From positions 1-64,000 of the forward strand of contig JAJACP010000008.1 of NCBI GenBank assembly GCA_022601445.1: a DNA stretch of 64,000 bases, written 5' to 3'. Within the stretch, counting starts at the first letter, position 1, and each line of letters begins with the position of its first letter. Under the pieces are notes generated by a model, which saw only the letters and a program-made list of their open reading frames with translations, had not been told where the DNA came from and did no database searches. Of this stretch, positions 1 through 7,622 are shown piece after piece. A program made the position numbers and the translations under genes. The stretch comes from Chlamydiales bacterium. Its GTDB lineage: Bacteria; Chlamydiota; Chlamydiia; Chlamydiales; JAAKFR01.

Positions 1-61
1 TAAACAGGCTCGCTCTGAGTATGGAAGCGTCAACATAGATGGCGACGGCTATCAAGCGTGT

Positions 62-292
62 GTGTACTTAGGTGTTAAGATAACTAGAGACGATATGACA
101 GGAGAAATAAAGATTAATGAAGTGGGTGGAACGCATACGGTTATATTAGAATTGTCAGTTGAGAAGTCTGATATAGGAAAGATTATTGGGAAGCGTGGTA
201 AGACGATCAATGCGATCCGCACGCTTTTAATGTCTGTTGCGAGCCGGAACGGATTACGTGTCAATTTAGAGATCCTTGAAGACGAGCAATAG
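62..292 (+). CDS. khpA: KH-domain RNA-binding protein, KhpA-like
   Basis: Small KH-domain protein (about 76 aa) expected to bind single-stranded RNA. The KH signature IIGKRGKT followed by INAIRTLL is clear at residues 41-56, and the C-terminal strand (RVNLEIL) ends the fold. Typical KhpA/YlqC proteins are 75-80 aa, so the length fits. The start is uncertain: a GTG at 62 is used here, an ATG lies at 95, and the frame stays open to the left edge of the window, so the gene could begin outside it. The N-terminal helix looks shorter and less canonical than in other KhpA proteins. A strong terminator follows at 320. Confidence 0.8.
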   Translation: MYLGVKITRDDMTGEIKINEVGGTHTVILELSVEKSDIGKIIGKRGKTINAIRTLLMSVASRNGLRVNLEILEDEQ

Positions 293-319
293 AGCTCTTA
301 AGTCAAGGGAAAAGTCACG

Positions 320-353
320 GAGTCGTCTGGGTGTACGCCTAGACGGCTCTTTT
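320..353 (+). terminator. Rho-independent terminator after the KH-domain gene
   Basis: GAGTCGTCTGGG pairs with the downstream CGCCTAGACGGCTC arm (with G-T wobbles) around a short loop, followed by TTTT. It separates the KH-domain gene from the secreted-protein gene at 373. Confidence 0.8.
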
Positions 354-372
354 ATTATACGGAGGGAAAATC

Positions 373-849
373 ATGATGAAAAAAGCATTTACATGCATGT
401 TGTTTTCAATGGGAGTAGCTGCTTTTGGTCAGCTTACTTCAGTTTATTTAGAGGAAGATTCAAGTTGTTCTAGCGTTGAGTTGCATGCGAACTTTCACAA
501 CGCTCTTGCCTCTCAAATCATCGTTCCAAGGCCACAAAAGCCTGCTTGGGAACAAAGCCCTTCAAACGTTACTCCTTCCCAGGAAGCAGGCCCTACTCAA
601 TCTCGACAACAGGAAAGTCCCTGGGAGCAAAGCCCTTTACAAGCTCCTCCTCCCCAGGGAGAAGTTCCTGCTCAGCCTTATGAGGAAGGATCTAACGAGG
701 GGGAGTTTGAGTGGTATTCGGTGTATCCTGAGGAGCCAGAAACACCTCCTGTAGACTATAAAGCGCAACGGCGTGCAGAGCGAGAAGCGAGACGGGAAGC
801 GATTAGACAGCAACGTCAAGCTCAGAGAAACGCGAATCGACCTCGGTAA
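373..849 (+). CDS. Secreted proline-rich protein with arginine-rich tail, unknown function
   Basis: Unrecognised 158-aa protein. Residues 1-20 form a signal peptide (MMKKAF followed by a hydrophobic core ending near AAFGQ). Residues about 50-115 are rich in Pro, Gln and Glu with repeated 'PWEQSP' units, two of them close together (near residues 58 and 83). The last 30 residues are strongly basic (many Arg in RRAERE/RREAIR/RQAQR), which would suit nucleic-acid or envelope polymer binding. The start at 373 is supported by GGAGGG 6-11 bases upstream; ATG at 376 is an alternative. Monocistronic, between two terminators. Most likely a periplasmic or envelope protein; function not inferable. Confidence 0.7.
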   Translation: MMKKAFTCMLFSMGVAAFGQLTSVYLEEDSSCSSVELHANFHNALASQIIVPRPQKPAWEQSPSNVTPSQEAGPTQSRQQESPWEQSPLQAPPPQGEVPAQPYEEGSNEGEFEWYSVYPEEPETPPVDYKAQRRAEREARREAIRQQRQAQRNANRPR

Positions 850-856
850 AAAGAAA

Positions 857-895
857 AACCATAAAGCTGCACCAGGCAGCTTTATGGTTTTTTAT
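857..895. terminator. Bidirectional terminator between convergent genes
   Basis: A perfect 14-bp stem (AACCATAAAGCTGC / GCAGCTTTATGGTT) with a 5-nt loop, preceded by A-rich and followed by T-rich sequence. It can terminate both the gene ending at 849 and the porin gene ending at 908. Confidence 0.85.
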
Positions 896-907
896 TGTGT
901 CCAACAA

Positions 908-1942
908 TTAGAAGCCTACTGCGACTCTAACGACTAGCCCATCGAACCCTAGATTGTCCGAGTTAGCCACATAAGAATAATAATTCTCACCTACATCACC
1001 CACTTCGTCGGCATTATAGTTCAGCTGTAAAAAATCAGACGTGTTAATCCACGCATCCATTTCATAGCCAACTGAAACGGCAAGACTTCCACAGAAAAAG
1101 TCAGAAAGCGTATAAACCAAGCCAGCAGCTAGTTTAAGGTTTGCAAGAAGTCGATAGCAATCATCGTTAATATTGGTAACAGCAGCAGCTTGGGCATCAG
1201 ACCGATTCAGTAAAGATCTGTCAAAATCCCCCACCAATGTACCACAAGCTAGACTTCCATAGATTCCCAGGTTACCGCAGCCACAAAAGCTAAAAAAGTC
1301 GTGCAGTCCGCGCACACCTGCATACAGTCCATAGGCATGCATATCCACTTTATTTTTTTGAGTGAGGACAGTAGCAGTCCCAGTATCTACCCATGTAACA
1401 TCTAACTTTTGATCAATCCGTGCGAGTTTCACGCCCCCAAAAAATCGAAACGCCGTTTTGCACCAAGGTTGGCTAGTATGACCCACTTCAAGATCGACAA
1501 CGTCAAGATCCATCGAATAGCCCGCCTGAGCCGAAACAGGACCAATAATAGGCCCAGCAACCGCTTGCCCAAAGCGAGTGGCTCCGCCATTTGCAAATGC
1601 TGCTGAGGATCCATCACTTAAGCGGAGGTGTGTGTACTTAACTCCCGCCTCCCAATCGCATAGGGATTTGTTAAACCCGACTCTAAAACCACTTGTGTAG
1701 TCAGGGCACACTTTCTGAATCGATCCAACGGCTTCATTCGCATTAGCTGTCAATCCTACTAGATAATCTAGGTTACACTTTCTTACGTTCCAGTAGAGGT
1801 AATCGGCATAAACATCCCATCCGTTGCACCAGTCAATGCACTCTTCTTCACAACAGTTGTAATCAGAATAGCGGTAATCAGCTGAGAGTGTCGGCTGCGC
1901 CATTGCCATTAATAGTCCAAGGGCCACTAATGCTTTTTTCAT
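908..1942 (-). CDS. MOMP-like outer-membrane porin (Legionella-OMP family)
   Basis: About 344-aa outer-membrane protein. A signal peptide (MKKALVAL...PTLSA) is followed by a cysteine cluster (CCEEEC, WC) and the family hallmark 'DYLYW' at the start of the barrel. Further cysteines are spread through the barrel, and the protein ends in Phe, as expected for BAM-dependent insertion. This matches the Legionella_OMP/MOMP-like family that is expanded in environmental chlamydiae, where cysteines can form envelope disulfides in place of peptidoglycan. The start at 1942 is chosen because TAGGAG sits about 8 nt upstream; an ATG at 1966 would add eight non-signal residues. A second family member is at 48679-49761. 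Confidence 0.8.
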   Translation of the reverse strand: MKKALVALGLLMAMAQPTLSADYRYSDYNCCEEECIDWCNGWDVYADYLYWNVRKCNLDYLVGLTANANEAVGSIQKVCPDYTSGFRVGFNKSLCDWEAGVKYTHLRLSDGSSAAFANGGATRFGQAVAGPIIGPVSAQAGYSMDLDVVDLEVGHTSQPWCKTAFRFFGGVKLARIDQKLDVTWVDTGTATVLTQKNKVDMHAYGLYAGVRGLHDFFSFCGCGNLGIYGSLACGTLVGDFDRSLLNRSDAQAAAVTNINDDCYRLLANLKLAAGLVYTLSDFFCGSLAVSVGYEMDAWINTSDFLQLNYNADEVGDVGENYYSYVANSDNLGFDGLVVRVAVGF

Positions 1943-2100
1943 TTTCAAATCTCCTAGGTATTGCATTCAATATAGCATAAAGCCTGAGCATTCAATTATT
2001 CTCTTTTTTTTTCAACAAAAGAGTGAGCAGGAAGCGCTTGATAAAAAAACGACGTCCATCTATGAAAAATGACTAATAGAACATACTCAAGGACAACACG

Positions 2101-2601
2101 ATGGCCAATATTCCTCCCATAAGCGGATCTCCCACTCCGCCCGAGCAACCGCACATGGACAAAAAAGAGTTCAGGAAAATGATGGACTACTTGGAATTTC
2201 TTTCATTTTTTCAGTCTCTCAACCAAACCTCCGGCGGAGGCTCAGATGATTCAGACCTTCAGGGAAAAGTGCAGAGCATTTCCAAAAGAGTGCAGAGCGG
2301 CCAGATTACCTTGCAGCAAGCAGCTATGGAAATCAAAGCAGCTGTTGATGCCTATATCAAGGCTGAGCAGCGGAGTAAAGTCTTGACACCGGATGCGTTT
2401 TCATCGGGTAGTCAGGAGAGTCTTTTGACTCAGGCACACACCCTCAAAGAGTGGATTTCTGTCCATTCCCCTGATCAGAAAGATGTTATGGATCATTTAG
2501 CTCATACAATTCAGGATATTGAGAATGGATCGTACGATCCCACTCAGACTCAAGAGGCGCTTTTATCGATCATGCATCAGCTTCACATGCCGGGCAGTTG
2601 A
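2101..2601 (+). CDS. Hypothetical protein, possible secreted effector
   Basis: Unrecognised 166-aa soluble protein. The N-terminus (about 17 residues) is rich in Pro and Ser, as in many type III substrates. A Gly/Ser/Asp linker follows near residues 45-52, then mostly helical sequence with Gln-rich amphipathic segments. No signal peptide or membrane segment. AAGGA lies about 8 nt before the ATG. It stands alone between a divergent porin gene and the tRNA-Arg region, so context gives no functional clue. Confidence 0.6.
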   Translation: MANIPPISGSPTPPEQPHMDKKEFRKMMDYLEFLSFFQSLNQTSGGGSDDSDLQGKVQSISKRVQSGQITLQQAAMEIKAAVDAYIKAEQRSKVLTPDAFSSGSQESLLTQAHTLKEWISVHSPDQKDVMDHLAHTIQDIENGSYDPTQTQEALLSIMHQLHMPGS

Positions 2602-2903
2602 GACTATTTACTAAGCCTCCGTAAAGGAAAAATGCCTTGATGCATGCCGATCACTGGAGAGTCCTCTTCTTTGACTGGATCTCTAAATAGCATCCTCTCC
2701 AACCACTTCCGCATATCTAGTCTCGAATAGCCTCTACTCTTCCCCTTTAGCTTGCACACTTTGTATCAATCCGCACAGAGCAAGCTCAATCACATGAGGC
2801 AGTGCTTCTTTCAGAGATTTTTTTGGCGTGCAGATTTGCACCCTCTCGAGCGAAGGCAGTGTAAACGATACGGCGAGCGAGCGCGCAAAGATGGGCGCCA
2901 AAA
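2602..2903. other. Gene-poor stretch with a possible frameshifted relic next to tRNA-Arg
   Basis: No intact gene of normal length. On the minus strand, one frame reads protein-like sequence from about 2880 down to 2734 and a second frame continues in similar style to a stop near 2613 (ending ...FPLRRLSK). Together they could be one broken gene with a shift near 2745. The part next to the tRNA is GC-rich with repeated GAGCGAGCGCGC-like sequence. No family recognised. Confidence 0.3.
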
Positions 2904-2976
2904 CGGACCGAGCAGGATTCGAACCTGCGACCGCCCGCTTAGAAGGCGGGTGCTCTATCCGCTGAGCTATCGGTCC
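2904..2976 (-). tRNA. tRNA-Arg (anticodon TCT)
   Basis: Full cloverleaf on the minus strand: acceptor GGACCGA/TCGGTCC with discriminator G, D-arm GCTC...GAGC, anticodon stem CCCGC/GCGGG with loop CTTCTAA (anticodon TCT, reads AGA), and T-arm GCAGG TTCGAAT CCTGC. CCA is not encoded (TTT follows), so it must be added by the CCA enzyme. Confidence 0.95.
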
Positions 2977-3063
2977 AGCTTGAGTGGATGGGCGCATCTT
3001 AGCGAATTGGAGAGTAAAATAAAAGAGAGGTTTTTTTGGGATGGGGGTGTATCTTATTGGGGT

Positions 3064-3555
3064 ATGGATACGGTTTATTTGGGTTTGGGGGGAAATTTTG
3101 AGGGCAGTTTGGCTGTGATGCGGAGATGTGTGCGGCTTTTGTCGGAAATGGGCAAAGTTGCGCAGTTCAGGTGTTCTCGGGTGTATCGGACGACTCCTGT
3201 TTCTTTGGTGCCTATGCGTGATTTTTTGAATGCGGTTTGTGGGTTTGAGTGTGGTTTGCCTTTGATGGAACTTTGGGAGAAATTGAAGGAGCTGGAAAAG
3301 GCTTTGGGAAAGGTCCCCAAACCTAAGCATGCACCCCGTTTGATTGATATCGATCTTCTTTTTTATGGGGAAACGGTTTATGATGCGAAAGAGTTAAAGG
3401 TACCTCATCCTAAATGGCATGAGCGTCTTTTCGTCTTGGCTCCTCTGGCTGAGATTGCGGAAAAGGTGCCTTTTGATTTGGACGTTGGCAAGATGTTAGA
3501 AAAATTTTCAAACCCTCATGGGGAACAGGTTGTGGTATGCGACTCTTTGATGTAG
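3064..3555 (+). CDS. folK: 2-amino-4-hydroxy-6-hydroxymethyldihydropteridine pyrophosphokinase
   Basis: HPPK, 163 aa, transfers pyrophosphate from ATP to 6-hydroxymethyl-dihydropterin in folate synthesis. The N-terminal strand YLGLGGNF, the S/T-rich RVYRTTPV segment and the family signature RLIDIDLLFYG (near residues 91-101) are all present, with HP and H further on for metal and ATP binding. ATG at 3064 gives the normal N-terminus; the frame is open upstream across the tRNA but that part is not coding. The 3' end overlaps kdsA by 19 nt. HPPK is here a stand-alone enzyme; as I recall it is fused to dihydropteroate synthase in Chlamydia. Confidence 0.88.
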   Translation: MDTVYLGLGGNFEGSLAVMRRCVRLLSEMGKVAQFRCSRVYRTTPVSLVPMRDFLNAVCGFECGLPLMELWEKLKELEKALGKVPKPKHAPRLIDIDLLFYGETVYDAKELKVPHPKWHERLFVLAPLAEIAEKVPFDLDVGKMLEKFSNPHGEQVVVCDSLM

Positions 3556-4346
3556 ATGATTTTTTTGTGGTTTCGGGTCCTTGTGTGATTGAAAGTGAGG
3601 AGCACACGCTTCGGTGCGCGGAGTTTTTGGCAAAGCTTTTTGAGAAACGGGGGGTACGTTTTATTTTTAAGGCGAGCTACGATAAGGCCAATCGCTCTTC
3701 AGTTCACGCCTTTCGTGGCCCTGGTCTTGAAGAGGGGTTAAAGATTTTGGAGAAGGTGCGCGATACGTTTTCAGTTCCTGTCTTTACAGACGTCCACTCA
3801 CCGGCGGAGGCGCGGGAAGCTGCTGAGGTGTGTGCGGTGATTCAAATTCCGGCTTTTTTGTGCAGGCAGACGGATTTATTGGTTGCAGCTGGTCATACAG
3901 GCACGACGGTGAATGTGAAGAAGGGGCAGTTTATGGCACCTTGGGACATGAAGCATGTGGTAGAAAAGATTACCTCCACGGGTAATCAATCTATTATTGT
4001 GACGGAGCGAGGCACGTCTTTTGGGTATCACAACTTGGTGAGCGATATGCGCTCAATGCCAATTATGCAGGAGCTGGGCTATCCGGTGCTTTATGATGCG
4101 ACACACTCGGTGCAGTTGCCGGGGGGGCTGGGCGATCGCTCGGGGGGACAACGGGAATTTATCCCCCCACTCTCCAGAGCCGCGCTTGCTGCCGGTTGTA
4201 GTGGAATTTTTGCTGAATCGCATCCCGACCCTCAATCGGCAAAGAGCGATGCAGCCTCTGTGATCCCTTTCTCTGAATTGCCGGATTTGGTGGAAAGCTG
4301 GCAACGGATTTATGAAGCAACACAGCTATGTACAAAAAGCAATTAA
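3537..4346 (+). CDS. kdsA: 3-deoxy-D-manno-octulosonate 8-phosphate synthase
   Basis: KdsA, 269 aa, condenses PEP with arabinose 5-phosphate to Kdo-8-P for LPS inner core. Recognised by SGPCVIES at the N-terminus, FKASYDKANRSS, FTDVH, VKKGQFMAPW, TERGTSFGY and DATHSVQLPGG. The full family length is present. It starts inside folK and ends inside the following lptC-like gene, so translation is probably coupled across the cluster. The kdsA-lptC-lptA-lptB order couples Kdo synthesis with LPS export and matches Chlamydia. Confidence 0.95.
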   Translation: MRLFDVDDFFVVSGPCVIESEEHTLRCAEFLAKLFEKRGVRFIFKASYDKANRSSVHAFRGPGLEEGLKILEKVRDTFSVPVFTDVHSPAEAREAAEVCAVIQIPAFLCRQTDLLVAAGHTGTTVNVKKGQFMAPWDMKHVVEKITSTGNQSIIVTERGTSFGYHNLVSDMRSMPIMQELGYPVLYDATHSVQLPGGLGDRSGGQREFIPPLSRAALAAGCSGIFAESHPDPQSAKSDAASVIPFSELPDLVESWQRIYEATQLCTKSN

Positions 4347-4924
4347 GCGTTTTTGCCCTTATTTTGGTAGCAGCCTCACTGTTTGTGGGTCTCATGATTT
4401 TCCGCGTCACGGATGAGGATGTTGTGGCCTACCAGAAATTAGTCGAAAGTAGCAAGCCCGTTTCTAAAACAGTTCTTTCCCAGTCCAAACAACTACGTGA
4501 GGGCGTGATCAAGGAGATCTGGTATCAAGGACGCTCTCCCCTTTGTATTCGCATTGCTAGCACGCTCTCTGAGCTCTGTTTTTCGCAGCAAAATGGAGAG
4601 ATGGAGGTGGTAGAACAACTCGAAAATGTAGAGTGTTTGATGCAAGAGAAGCTCTACTACGCGGAAGGCAAACCGATGCAATTAGTCCGCTATATGGAGG
4701 CTACACGCGCTACGTATCACTACACAACGCAGATTTTTACCGCAGAAGGAACTCAGTTTTGGAGATATCGCCTGGAAGGGCATGAGCCAGTATCTACTAT
4801 AGAAGGGCATGAGCCGATTATGTCGGCAACAGCCCAAACCGTGGAGTTTACCCTTAAAGAAAAGGAGATCGATTTCCAAGCGCATCAACTACGTGCTACG
4901 TTTAATCAGGAGGAGGTTCTGTGA
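4328..4924 (+). CDS. lptC: LptC-like LPS transport protein
   Basis: 198-aa protein with one N-terminal membrane helix (residues about 6-25) and a periplasmic part, the topology of LptC, which links the inner-membrane LptBFG complex to LptA. Sequence identity to LptC is not obvious by eye; the call rests on topology and on its place between kdsA and the OstA-like and LptB genes. Start overlaps kdsA by 19 nt, and its stop TGA overlaps the GTG start of the next gene. Alternative: an uncharacterised chlamydial protein (CT654-like). Confidence 0.65.
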   Translation: MYKKQLSVFALILVAASLFVGLMIFRVTDEDVVAYQKLVESSKPVSKTVLSQSKQLREGVIKEIWYQGRSPLCIRIASTLSELCFSQQNGEMEVVEQLENVECLMQEKLYYAEGKPMQLVRYMEATRATYHYTTQIFTAEGTQFWRYRLEGHEPVSTIEGHEPIMSATAQTVEFTLKEKEIDFQAHQLRATFNQEEVL

Positions 4925-5616
4925 AAAAATGGCTCTGGTTTTTACTTTTGCAGGCTACCCTGTATAGCAATGAGACGGTTGTGGAATCAAATGATGCCCA
5001 CTACAATGGATCCACATTGACACTAGCAGGTCAGGTGGTCGTCGAACATGCGATGGGGCGCGTGCACGCTGAAAAGGCGGTGCTCAATCGGGATGAGGCA
5101 GGAACCACAAAAATAGATTTCCCCTGGATTGAGTTGAGCGAGGCGGTCTGTTTGACGCTTCCAAGTGGAGGACGGATGGAGTGCGCGGCTGTTTTTTTGG
5201 ACTACACAAAAATGACCAGCCACTTTAAGGGAGAACCCTTGGTGCAGTTTATCTCTGAAATGGGCTCTGTATACGCTTCGCAAGCAGATGTTGACTACGT
5301 GGAGGTGGATCAATCGATACAGCCCACTCAGGTGATCTTAAGCGATCATGTTCAACTCATTAATGCAGAAGCAGATCAATATGCGCTTGCTGACCTTGTC
5401 ATCTACTATCCCGAAACGCAGAAAATGGTACTCAAGGGAAAGGAGAGCCGCGTTCTTTTTTTTGACAAAACACGCAATGTACAGATATCGGCTCAAACGG
5501 TTCACGCTGAAAAAAATGTGCACACGGGCCAAGATTCCATTCAGGGTGTAGGAGATGTGCGTTTTATTTTTAGCCCTGAAGAGCTCTCAAGATTAAAGGA
5601 TCAGTTGAAATGGTAG
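4921..5616 (+). CDS. lptA: LptA/OstA-like periplasmic LPS transport protein
   Basis: 231 aa. Short signal peptide (MKKWLWFLLLQATLYS) then OstA-like beta-jellyroll sequence: 'ESNDAHYNGSTLTLAGQVVVEHA' style strands near residues 23-45 and a second copy near 'ILSDHVQLINAEAD'. LptA forms the periplasmic bridge for LPS. Starts with GTG in a GTGA overlap with the preceding gene and ends in an ATGGTAG overlap with lptB, so the three are translationally coupled. Confidence 0.72.
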   Translation: MKKWLWFLLLQATLYSNETVVESNDAHYNGSTLTLAGQVVVEHAMGRVHAEKAVLNRDEAGTTKIDFPWIELSEAVCLTLPSGGRMECAAVFLDYTKMTSHFKGEPLVQFISEMGSVYASQADVDYVEVDQSIQPTQVILSDHVQLINAEADQYALADLVIYYPETQKMVLKGKESRVLFFDKTRNVQISAQTVHAEKNVHTGQDSIQGVGDVRFIFSPEELSRLKDQLKW

Positions 5617-6344
5617 CCAAACAACTAGTTGTCGAAGTCGAAAATCTCGAAAAAACGTATGGTGACCGGAAAGTCGTTTCAGGGCTTTCATTCTCTATCC
5701 AAGAGGGAGAAATTGTGGGCCTTCTTGGACCTAATGGCGCCGGTAAAACAACAGCGTTTTATATGACGATGGGACTTGTTCGCCCCGACAAAGGAAAAAT
5801 CTATTTTAAACAGGCTGATGTCACCAAAAAACCGATCGACCAGCGTGCAAAAATGGGGATGGGCTATCTGGCACAAGAGCCCTCTGTTTTCCGCAGTTTG
5901 ACAGTAGAAGAGAACATTCTCTGCATCTTGGAGACACTACCGATTAGTAAAAAAGAGCGGTTTGCCCGCCTCAACCAGCTGTTAGAGGAGCTCCACTTGG
6001 AGGATCTGGCCAAAAAACGCGCCTCCGGTTTATCGGGCGGAGAGCGGAGACGACTGGAAATCACCCGCGCACTTGTCACCAATCCCTCTCTGCTCCTTCT
6101 CGATGAGCCGTTTGCAAATATTGACCCTCTTGCCATTCACGATGTGCAACAGATGATCCGCCTTTTGGCACAAAAGAAAATTAGTATTTTAATCACCGAT
6201 CATAATGCCCGTGAGATTTTTTCGATTGTGGATCGGAGTTACTTGATGCGGGACGGAAACGTCTTTCTTTCTGGTACTGTCGATGCTTTAATTCACAACG
6301 AAGAGGCAAGACAGAGCTATCTAGGTTTAGATTTTAAAATGTAA
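5610..6344 (+). CDS. lptB: LPS export ABC transporter ATP-binding protein
   Basis: 244-aa ABC ATPase powering LPS extraction from the inner membrane. Walker A GPNGAGKT (residues about 38-45), Q-loop, signature LSGGERRR, Walker B LLLLDEPFANIDP and the switch His in ITDHN are all present. The sequence is of the LptB/YhbG branch. Overlaps the LptA-like gene by 7 nt; membrane partners LptF/G are not in the window. An AT-rich gap with a new promoter follows. Confidence 0.95.
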   Translation: MVAKQLVVEVENLEKTYGDRKVVSGLSFSIQEGEIVGLLGPNGAGKTTAFYMTMGLVRPDKGKIYFKQADVTKKPIDQRAKMGMGYLAQEPSVFRSLTVEENILCILETLPISKKERFARLNQLLEELHLEDLAKKRASGLSGGERRRLEITRALVTNPSLLLLDEPFANIDPLAIHDVQQMIRLLAQKKISILITDHNAREIFSIVDRSYLMRDGNVFLSGTVDALIHNEEARQSYLGLDFKM

Positions 6345-6362
6345 CTGTTTTAATAAAAAAGG

Positions 6363-6391
6363 TTGACTTTAAAGAAATAAAAAAATATAAT
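6363..6391 (+). promoter_or_regulatory. Sigma-70/66-type promoter of the F-box-like gene
   Basis: TTGACT (6363-6368), a 17-nt spacer made almost wholly of A/T, and a perfect TATAAT (6386-6391). It lies 29 nt before the ATG at 6420, giving a short leader without a recognisable Shine-Dalgarno sequence. Confidence 0.75.
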
Positions 6392-6419
6392 AATCATTTT
6401 AAAACAAAATTATTATATT

Positions 6420-7430
6420 ATGACTAATTCTATAAGTTCAACCACACCCATATGTTCACTGAGTCTACTGCCGGCTGGCGTCAAAGATCATCTATTATCT
6501 TTTGTTGATCAAGTAGACTTACAGAAGGTTGCAGAGACTTCAAGGAGCCTATTGTGCACACTCAAACTCCGAGAGCTCACTATTTTTATTGATCAAGTGA
6601 TTAAGACACTGACTACAAATAATTTTACAGACGCCATTGACCCTTTATCAAAAATTAAACCTTCGATTCTAGAATTGATCGAAAAACAATCTAGTTTAAG
6701 AAGAGGACTTTTTCAAAAAAAACAAGCTGTTATTACTGTATTAACGCAAGTGCCTCGAAAGAGCCTAGACGCTCTGAAAGAGGAGCAAGGCTCTCATTTT
6801 TGCAGAAAAATATGTTCTTTGGCTAAAGTTTTCGGGGCAATCAAAACGTTACAAAAGCGAAAGTCTCACACGCCTAGCTATCAGAAAGCACTCAGTAGAT
6901 TTTGTATAAAACTAGAACAAACAGGAGATATTAGAAGCGCAATTGACATAATGCATTGCTCGACTAAAGAAACAAACAATTATAGATTAGGCACTGTTTT
7001 CGACGTTCTAGTGGAGGCAAACGAGAGAAGGCACGCCATTGCCGCAGCCAAATTGATCACAGATAAATTGTCCCGCGACCAAAAGCTACATGCCTGTTCA
7101 GTCGCTTTAATCAAAGCTGGCAAATTCGACGTTCTAGTGGAGGCAGAAGAGAGTGAGCACGCCATTGCCGCAGCCACATCGATCACAGATCAAAGGTCCC
7201 GCGACCAAAAACTCCATGCCTATTCAGTCGCTTTAGTCAAAGCTGGCAAAATTGAAAGAGCTATTGAAATTGCCACTCAGCATATCCATGACCAAATATG
7301 CTTCAACTCAGTGCTGATCCATGCTTTTAAAGCTCTACTAAACAGCAAAAAAGCGGACAGAGCCACTGAAGTCGCTTTTCTTGTAAGAGATGATAGCATC
7401 AAGGAAGAACTCCTCGAGCGCCTTCGTTGA
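6420..7430 (+). CDS. F-box-like protein with tandem TPR-like repeats, candidate host effector
   Basis: 336 aa, no signal peptide. The first 45 residues hold an F-box-like motif: LPAGVKDHLLSFVD, then DLQKVAETSRSLL. In eukaryotes this fold recruits Skp1 of SCF ubiquitin ligases; F-box-like effectors are known from amoeba-associated bacteria. The C-terminal half carries repeats of about 42 residues ending in 'LIKAGK', similar to the TPR-like 'AIEIA' repeats common in chlamydiae, two copies being nearly identical in DNA (6999-7250). A middle helical region is unrecognised. Function in ubiquitin ligation is inference from architecture only. Confidence 0.65.
   Translation: MTNSISSTTPICSLSLLPAGVKDHLLSFVDQVDLQKVAETSRSLLCTLKLRELTIFIDQVIKTLTTNNFTDAIDPLSKIKPSILELIEKQSSLRRGLFQKKQAVITVLTQVPRKSLDALKEEQGSHFCRKICSLAKVFGAIKTLQKRKSHTPSYQKALSRFCIKLEQTGDIRSAIDIMHCSTKETNNYRLGTVFDVLVEANERRHAIAAAKLITDKLSRDQKLHACSVALIKAGKFDVLVEAEESEHAIAAATSITDQRSRDQKLHAYSVALVKAGKIERAIEIATQHIHDQICFNSVLIHAFKALLNSKKADRATEVAFLVRDDSIKEELLERLR
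6999..7250 (+). repeat. Two tandem 126-bp direct repeats inside the F-box-like gene
   Basis: TTCGACGTTCTAGTGGAGGC starts at 6999 and again at 7125, with most of the following 126 bp conserved. Each unit encodes 42 residues (FDVLVEA...HAIAAA...SRDQKLHA...KAGK). A third, diverged unit follows as protein repeat (IERAIEIA...). The near identity suggests a recent duplication. Confidence 0.9.
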
Positions 7431-7622
7431 TCTCTGTCGAAGAACAGATTTTTCTGCTTTTTCGTGAAGAGGTGCACTAGCCTGGGCGGATAAATCAGAC
7501 AAACTACTCAAAAATAGAGTCAAACCTGATTGGGCTGTGTTGAAAAGCCTCCCCAACATCTAGCCGTTGACCACAAAAAAAATCATGACTACTGTAGTTC
7601 CTAAAAGATAGGAGAGTAAAAA

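Noticed and set aside
2752-3063. Long 5' extension of the folK frame running through the tRNA-Arg gene
   Set aside because: It crosses a complete tRNA and the extra residues do not belong to HPPK; ATG 3064 gives the family N-terminus.
7338-7559. 73-aa minus-strand ORF in the gap before the flavodoxin gene
   Set aside because: Overlaps the F-box-like gene, no ribosome site or recognisable sequence.
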